64,000 nucleotides of DNA, taken from positions 124,001-188,000 of the forward strand of contig NZ_CP033069.1 in the NCBI RefSeq assembly GCF_003669015.1, read 5' to 3'. The stretch comes from Acidovorax sp. 1608163. Lineage in GTDB: Bacteria > Pseudomonadota > Gammaproteobacteria > Burkholderiales > Burkholderiaceae_C. The notes under the pieces were generated by a model. That model did no database searches and had not been told where the DNA came from. It saw only the letters and a program-made list of their open reading frames with translations. How positions within the stretch are numbered: position 1 is the first letter of the stretch; each line of letters starts with the position of its first letter. Both the position numbers and the translations under genes were made by a program. Shown piece by piece: positions 59,986 through 64,000 of the stretch.

Positions 59986-62900
59986 AGCAGGCCCAGCAGC
60001 CGCTCTGGGCTCGGTTCGGTGTCATCGGCCGGTTCAAAGCAGGGCCGGGTGGCCAGCGTGGCGCGGTCGCTGCGCTTTTCGCCCAGCATCCACTCCACCA
60101 TGGCCACGGTGCGCAAATGCGCGCGCTGCGTGCCCAGGTTGGTCACCTGCACATGCACCTGTTTGACGGCGGTGGCAGCGTCCACACACCAGCGCACCAC
60201 CACCTGCAGTGGCCCACGGCGGTGGGTGATGGTGGTGGTGCCCTGCGCATGTTCCACGCGGTAGGGCACGCCCGCGCCCCAGGCCGAAGGCGTCAGGCTC
60301 CACACCTCGCGGGTGCGGCGGTCTTGCAGCAGCAGCCACTCGGCGGTGGGGTCTGCCACGGGGTCGTTAGACCAGGCCGTGAGCTGGTTCAGGCGGCTGT
60401 TGCCCGCCCAGGTGTTGCCCCCGCCCGTTTCCGACACCAGGGTGCCCAGGTGCGGGTTGGCCAGCACATTCACCCAGGGCCGGGTGGGCCGCAGCTGCGG
60501 CGACACCTCAAACCCGAACGTGCCTGTGCCAGGCGCAAACTGTCCCACTGGCGCGGGCACGGTGGTGTGCGCTGCGTGGGTGGGCACGTCGTCGGTAGCG
60601 CCGCCGCGCCAAGGGCTGGCACCCGCGCCCCCCCGCGCGGCGCCGTGCGCGGCCACCCAGGCCTTGACCTGGTGCATGAGGGCATGGCCATCGGCCTGCA
60701 GTGTGATGCGTGCCAGGCTGGCCAGGGTGCCCAGTTGCTGGGCCGATAGCTCCTCCAGCCGCAGCACCCGCAAGCTGGTCACCGCCGGGCCGCTGTGGGC
60801 GAGCAGGTCGGTGTCGTGGTGCTCGCGCAGCAGCGTCAGCTCGCGCTGCAGCGGCATCAGGTAAGAGTGGGGCTCGCTGCTGAGCACCACCAGGTCGCAG
60901 GCCACACCGCCGTGCGCCCATTCGCGCAGGGCCTGGGCCAGGGTGCGCAGCAGTCCCATGCCTTGGGGTGGCCCGGCGGTGACCAGCACCAGCGGCCGCT
61001 CGCCCGACAGGCCCAGCTGCCACAGCACGCGCCGGTCACACACGCGCGAGGGCGCTGGCGGCACGGCCAGCACGTGGGTGCCGGGCGCATCCACCTTGGG
61101 CAGCGTCAGCACCAGGGCGGTGGTCAGCATTTGCAGGGCGGGCAGGTAGTCGCGGTGCGGGCGGTGCGATGCCCATTGGATGCTGGCCAGCGTGGCCGAC
61201 ATGGCCGAAGCGCGCTCCACATAGCTGGGCTGGCGGTATTTGTCCACGATGGCGCGCAGCGTCACCGCGTTGGGCGAGGCCGCCGTGCCAAAGGTGATGC
61301 ACGCCTGCCCGCCGGGCTCCAGGCGCAGGCGCACCCCCAGCGCCGCCACAGGGTCCAGACCCGTGTCCAGCACAGTGGGCTGGTTCGGTTCATTCGGATC
61401 TGTGGGCACGGGCTGCAGGTACGCCAGGGGACGGGCAGGCGTGTGGTTGCGCCCCAGCCAGTGCTGGCGGTCGGTCTGGTAGAGCAGGCCCAGCACCTGG
61501 CCCTCGGCATGGGCCACAAAGTGGGCGGCGTGCAGCGTGGCTTCGGTTTGCAGGCGTGGGGTGCGCTCAAAGTGCAGCGCCTGCTCGGCAGGCAGCCAGT
61601 GTGCGGTGACGAAGAGGTTGGAGAAGGTCGGGTGGGCCTCGTCGGCAGCATGGCTGGTCAGCGTGATGTCCAGCGCCGAGATCAGCTCCAGCTCCAGCGT
61701 CTCCGTGCCCAGGTTGCTCACCTCCACGCGGCGCAGCTCGATGTCGTCCTCCGGGCTCACCCACACGGTGGTGTGCACTTTCAGGCCGGGCCACAGGGCG
61801 TCAAAGCACACGCGGTCGGTGTGGAACACGCTGCGGTACACCGCTTGCGCATCGGGTGCGGGGTGGCTGGTGGTGGACACCGGCACGCCCCCGGCGGCGC
61901 GCACGTAGATGAAGCTGCCATGCGCGTCGCGCAGGGCGTCGTCGCGCCAGCGGGTGATGCCGGTCTGGTGCCAGCGGCTCCAGCCCGCGCCGTTGGGGCG
62001 CAGCGTCACGCTGTAGCGGCCGTTGCCTAGCAGGTGGGTGGGCTCCAGCGCCTGTGCACCGGGCACTACGGCGCGCACATGGTCGGGCGCTTTTTGCTGG
62101 CGGGTGTGCAGCGGCAGGCGGGGCGGCGCCAGGCGCAGTGAGGGCAGCTCGCGCGGTGCACGCTCTTGCAGCAGCGGCAGCACGGCTTCGATGCGGGCAT
62201 GCGCCATGCCCCAGCGCTGGGCCACCCCGTCCAGCAGCACATTGGCCAGCGCCACGATGGTCATGCCCTGGTGGTGGGCCATGTAGGTGTGCACCAGCGT
62301 GTAGGGTGCGCCGTGCGTCTGGCGTTCGGGGGTGAAGTCCAGCGCTTCGTAAAAGCCATAGCGCCCGCGTGCCGACAGGGCGGCCAGGGTGCGCAGGTTG
62401 CTGCAAGCCATGCCCGCATCCACCTGCGTGGCCAGGGCCGTGGCGTAGGGGGCAATCACCAGCTCGCCCACTGGTGCGCGCCGCAGCGCAAGGCGCGGCA
62501 CGCCCTGCGGGGCGTACTGGTAGGCCAGCGTGTGGTCGCGCCCGGCGTACGCGCACTCTGAAATGCCCCAGGGCATGGGCAGGGCGCTGCCCGTGGCGGG
62601 GTGCCGCAGGGTTTCGGCGCTGTGGGCCTGGGCTTGCGCCTGCACGTAGTCGCGGTGCTCGCGCAGGGCCGATCGGCCCGCCTCGCCCAGCGCGCTCAGG
62701 TGGGGCTCGGCCATCACCAGCGTGGGCATGAGGTACTCGAACATCGAGCCCGACCAGGACCGCAGCACGGCGCGGTGCCCGCTGGCAAAGAACGGGCGGC
62801 CCAGCGCGGCCCAGTGGCGCACGGGCACGTCGCCCTTGGCCACGGCCAGCAAGCTGGTGGTGCGCGACTCAGACGCCAGCAGGTCATAAAACGATGCGTC

Positions 62901-64000
62901 CAGTTGCTGCTCTTCCACCCGGTAGCCAATGTGCAGCAGATGCCGCCGTGGGTGGTACAGAAACCGGAAATCGGCCTGCCACGCCAGCGCATCCAGCGCC
63001 TCGGCCACCGCCATCAGGCGCTGGGCGGCCGCCTGCGCGCCGCCGGGCTGCTGGGCGGCAGCGCGGTCGCGCTCGGCCGATTGCAGCGTGGCCAGGTGGT
63101 CTGCCAGCAGCCACTGCAGCTCGTCGTGCGCGGTGGGCGGGGTCTGCACGATGGCCGGGTAGTGCGGCAGCGCCATGCTGTGCAGCTCTTGCTGGGCGCG
63201 CGCCAGCAGGGCGGCGTAGGCGTCGCTTGAGGTGGGGTCGGGTGTCGGGTCGGACGCTGGTTGCAGGGGCTCTGCATTGGGCATGCCCAGCAACTGGCAC
63301 AGCGCGCTTTGGTGCAACAGGCTGCGGGTGCCGTGCTGCAGCGAATCCAGCCAGGGCTGCAGCCGCGCCCGAGAGGCGCGCACGGCCAGCACGCTGGCGG
63401 CGGGGTTCAGCGGGCCTGATGGGCTCAAGGTGTTGTGCGCCAAGGCGCTGCAGGCCTGGGCCACGGCGACCAGGTGGGCGCTGAGGTTGCCGCTGTCCAC
63501 GGTGGAGACGTAGCGCGGCAGCAGGGGCTGCAGCGTTTCGGTGTCGTACCAGTTCAAAAAGTGCCCCCGGTGGCGTTCCATGCCTTGCAACGTGGCCAGG
63601 GTGGCCTCCAGGCGCAGCAGCAGGTCTTGCGTGCCAATCCATCCAAACTCACGTGCGCAGGTGGCGCTGAGCAGGTACAGCCCGATGTTGGTGGGTGAGG
63701 TGCGGTGCGCCAGCATTTCGTAGGGGGCGGTCTGCAGGTTGTCGGGCGGCAGGTGGTGGTTGGCAGCGTCCACGCAGCGCTCAAACAGCCGCCAGGTGTC
63801 GCGCACCACACCTTCGAGCAGCAGACGGTCTGGCGCCGTCAGCGCCTGTGCGCTGCCGCGTTGGCGGGCGGCGTTGGCACCCCACACCAGCAGCGGCGCC
63901 AGGGCCCACAGTGCCAGCACCGGCCACGCCAGTGCGGGCGGCACGCTGTCCCCACCCCAGGCCCACAGCACAGCCGCAGTGGCCAAGGCCAGCCAGGGTG
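59256..64000 (-). CDS. ndvB: cyclic beta-glucan synthase (NdvB-like), N-terminal part, cut by window edge
   Basis: The open frame enters at the right window edge with no start and keeps coding until about 59950, where it shifts out; the reading from there to 59256 is nonsense. The part seen includes hydrophobic helices at the edge (PALAWPVLALWALAPLLVWG), then the glucoamylase-like region (DRLLLEGVVRDTWRLFERCV; YAGRDHTLAYQYAPQGVPRL), and the GH94 N-domain (NGRYSVTLRPNGAGWSRWHQ). Upstream GT84 sequence must lie outside the window. NdvB proteins are about 2,800 residues long and make periplasmic glucans. With one added base at 59947-59951 it continues into 57985-59985. Confidence 0.87.
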   Translation of the reverse strand, partial: PWLALATAAVLWAWGGDSVPPALAWPVLALWALAPLLVWGANAARQRGSAQALTAPDRLLLEGVVRDTWRLFERCVDAANHHLPPDNLQTAPYEMLAHRTSPTNIGLYLLSATCAREFGWIGTQDLLLRLEATLATLQGMERHRGHFLNWYDTETLQPLLPRYVSTVDSGNLSAHLVAVAQACSALAHNTLSPSGPLNPAASVLAVRASRARLQPWLDSLQHGTRSLLHQSALCQLLGMPNAEPLQPASDPTPDPTSSDAYAALLARAQQELHSMALPHYPAIVQTPPTAHDELQWLLADHLATLQSAERDRAAAQQPGGAQAAAQRLMAVAEALDALAWQADFRFLYHPRRHLLHIGYRVEEQQLDASFYDLLASESRTTSLLAVAKGDVPVRHWAALGRPFFASGHRAVLRSWSGSMFEYLMPTLVMAEPHLSALGEAGRSALREHRDYVQAQAQAHSAETLRHPATGSALPMPWGISECAYAGRDHTLAYQYAPQGVPRLALRRAPVGELVIAPYATALATQVDAGMACSNLRTLAALSARGRYGFYEALDFTPERQTHGAPYTLVHTYMAHHQGMTIVALANVLLDGVAQRWGMAHARIEAVLPLLQERAPRELPSLRLAPPRLPLHTRQQKAPDHVRAVVPGAQALEPTHLLGNGRYSVTLRPNGAGWSRWHQTGITRWRDDALRDAHGSFIYVRAAGGVPVSTTSHPAPDAQAVYRSVFHTDRVCFDALWPGLKVHTTVWVSPEDDIELRRVEVSNLGTETLELELISALDITLTSHAADEAHPTFSNLFVTAHWLPAEQALHFERTPRLQTEATLHAAHFVAHAEGQVLGLLYQTDRQHWLGRNHTPARPLAYLQPVPTDPNEPNQPTVLDTGLDPVAALGVRLRLEPGGQACITFGTAASPNAVTLRAIVDKYRQPSYVERASAMSATLASIQWASHRPHRDYLPALQMLTTALVLTLPKVDAPGTHVLAVPPAPSRVCDRRVLWQLGLSGERPLVLVTAGPPQGMGLLRTLAQALREWAHGGVACDLVVLSSEPHSYLMPLQRELTLLREHHDTDLLAHSGPAVTSLRVLRLEELSAQQLGTLASLARITLQADGHALMHQVKAWVAAHGAARGGAGASPWRGGATDDVPTHAAHTTVPAPVGQFAPGTGTFGFEVSPQLRPTRPWVNVLANPHLGTLVSETGGGNTWAGNSRLNQLTAWSNDPVADPTAEWLLLQDRRTREVWSLTPSAWGAGVPYRVEHAQGTTTITHRRGPLQVVVRWCVDAATAVKQVHVQVTNLGTQRAHLRTVAMVEWMLGEKRSDRATLATRPCFEPADDTEPSPERLLGLLCTQTEAGAGLGGGRRFSAKHRLGRERRSGPTTAPTGPVTAASSGMRRAAWCCRCNWASAAALGWTRAPRCPAWSRCARGPRLRGCICWAMPPPRPLPARSPSRPLAWLRPSASTPPWRNGTPCWVPPRCAPLTHCSMCWSTAGCCTRPCHRACTPRRAFTRRAAPRATATNCKMPWPWSGRSPACCARRSCCAHRASLRRATCSTGGTRRAARACARTFPTTCCGCLLPARTTCSTPQTVSC

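Overview
The window is GC-rich, gene-dense chromosomal DNA, most likely from the Comamonadaceae (Burkholderiales), close to Acidovorax. This rests on gene content (metX-metW, an orphan Bug-type periplasmic receptor beside tcuA/tcuB, a ubiD-ubiX-ubiT-ubiV-ubiU block, a kdsD-kdsC-lptC chain) and on many copies of a short palindrome built around AGCGCTTAT..ATAAGCGCT, which I recognise from that family. No rRNA, tRNA, CRISPR array, integrase or transposase was seen.

Layout. 1-3.0 kb: mnmA (runs off the left edge) and a chemoreceptor. 3.2-8.2 kb: a tricarballylate/citrate-type catabolic cluster (LysR regulator, tcuA, tcuB, Bug receptor). 8.2-11.3 kb: NUDIX hydrolase, DMT exporter with a divergent LysR regulator, GNAT acetyltransferase. 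11.5-12.7 kb: two unrecognised genes of lower GC. 12.7-18.1 kb: an oxygen-independent ubiquinone operon on the minus strand behind an FNR-like box. 18.3-23.1 kb: alpha/beta hydrolase, M20 peptidase, diguanylate cyclase, flavodoxin-fold oxidoreductase. 23.1-25.8 kb: metW-metX behind a SAM-II riboswitch, and a GDT1-family manganese exporter gene behind a yybP-ykoY manganese riboswitch. 25.9-27.3 kb: two tandem glycine-rich RRM proteins with matching leaders. 27.3-32.5 kb: SDR, lptC, kdsC, kdsD, and a divergent KefB-type antiporter. 32.8-36.7 kb: a large GGDEF-EAL protein and apt. 36.8-41.0 kb: proVWX with a long structured leader. 41.1-55.3 kb: DUF2061, then SPFH, DUF4178, DUF350, a membrane spermidine-synthase homologue and a Tat-type FAD oxidoreductase, interrupted by a Fur-box TonB receptor and by a MHYT hybrid kinase/HD-GYP pair. 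55.5-57.9 kb: BON lipoprotein and two Crp/Fnr regulators. 58-64 kb: a very large cyclic beta-glucan synthase-like gene (GH94 part), split by a frameshift and running off the right edge.

Main points. Cis-acting RNA is unusually rich: two known riboswitches next to each other, ribosome-site-occluding hairpins ahead of both RRM genes, a string of five hairpins in the proV leader and terminator-like hairpins ahead of apt. c-di-GMP and two-component signalling genes are also frequent. Three genes (NUDIX, kdsC, ndvB-like) each look normal if one base is added to a G/C homopolymer, so homopolymer undercalls in the source sequence are a real possibility. Palindromic repeats appear to have been absorbed into the reading frames of at least two or three proteins.
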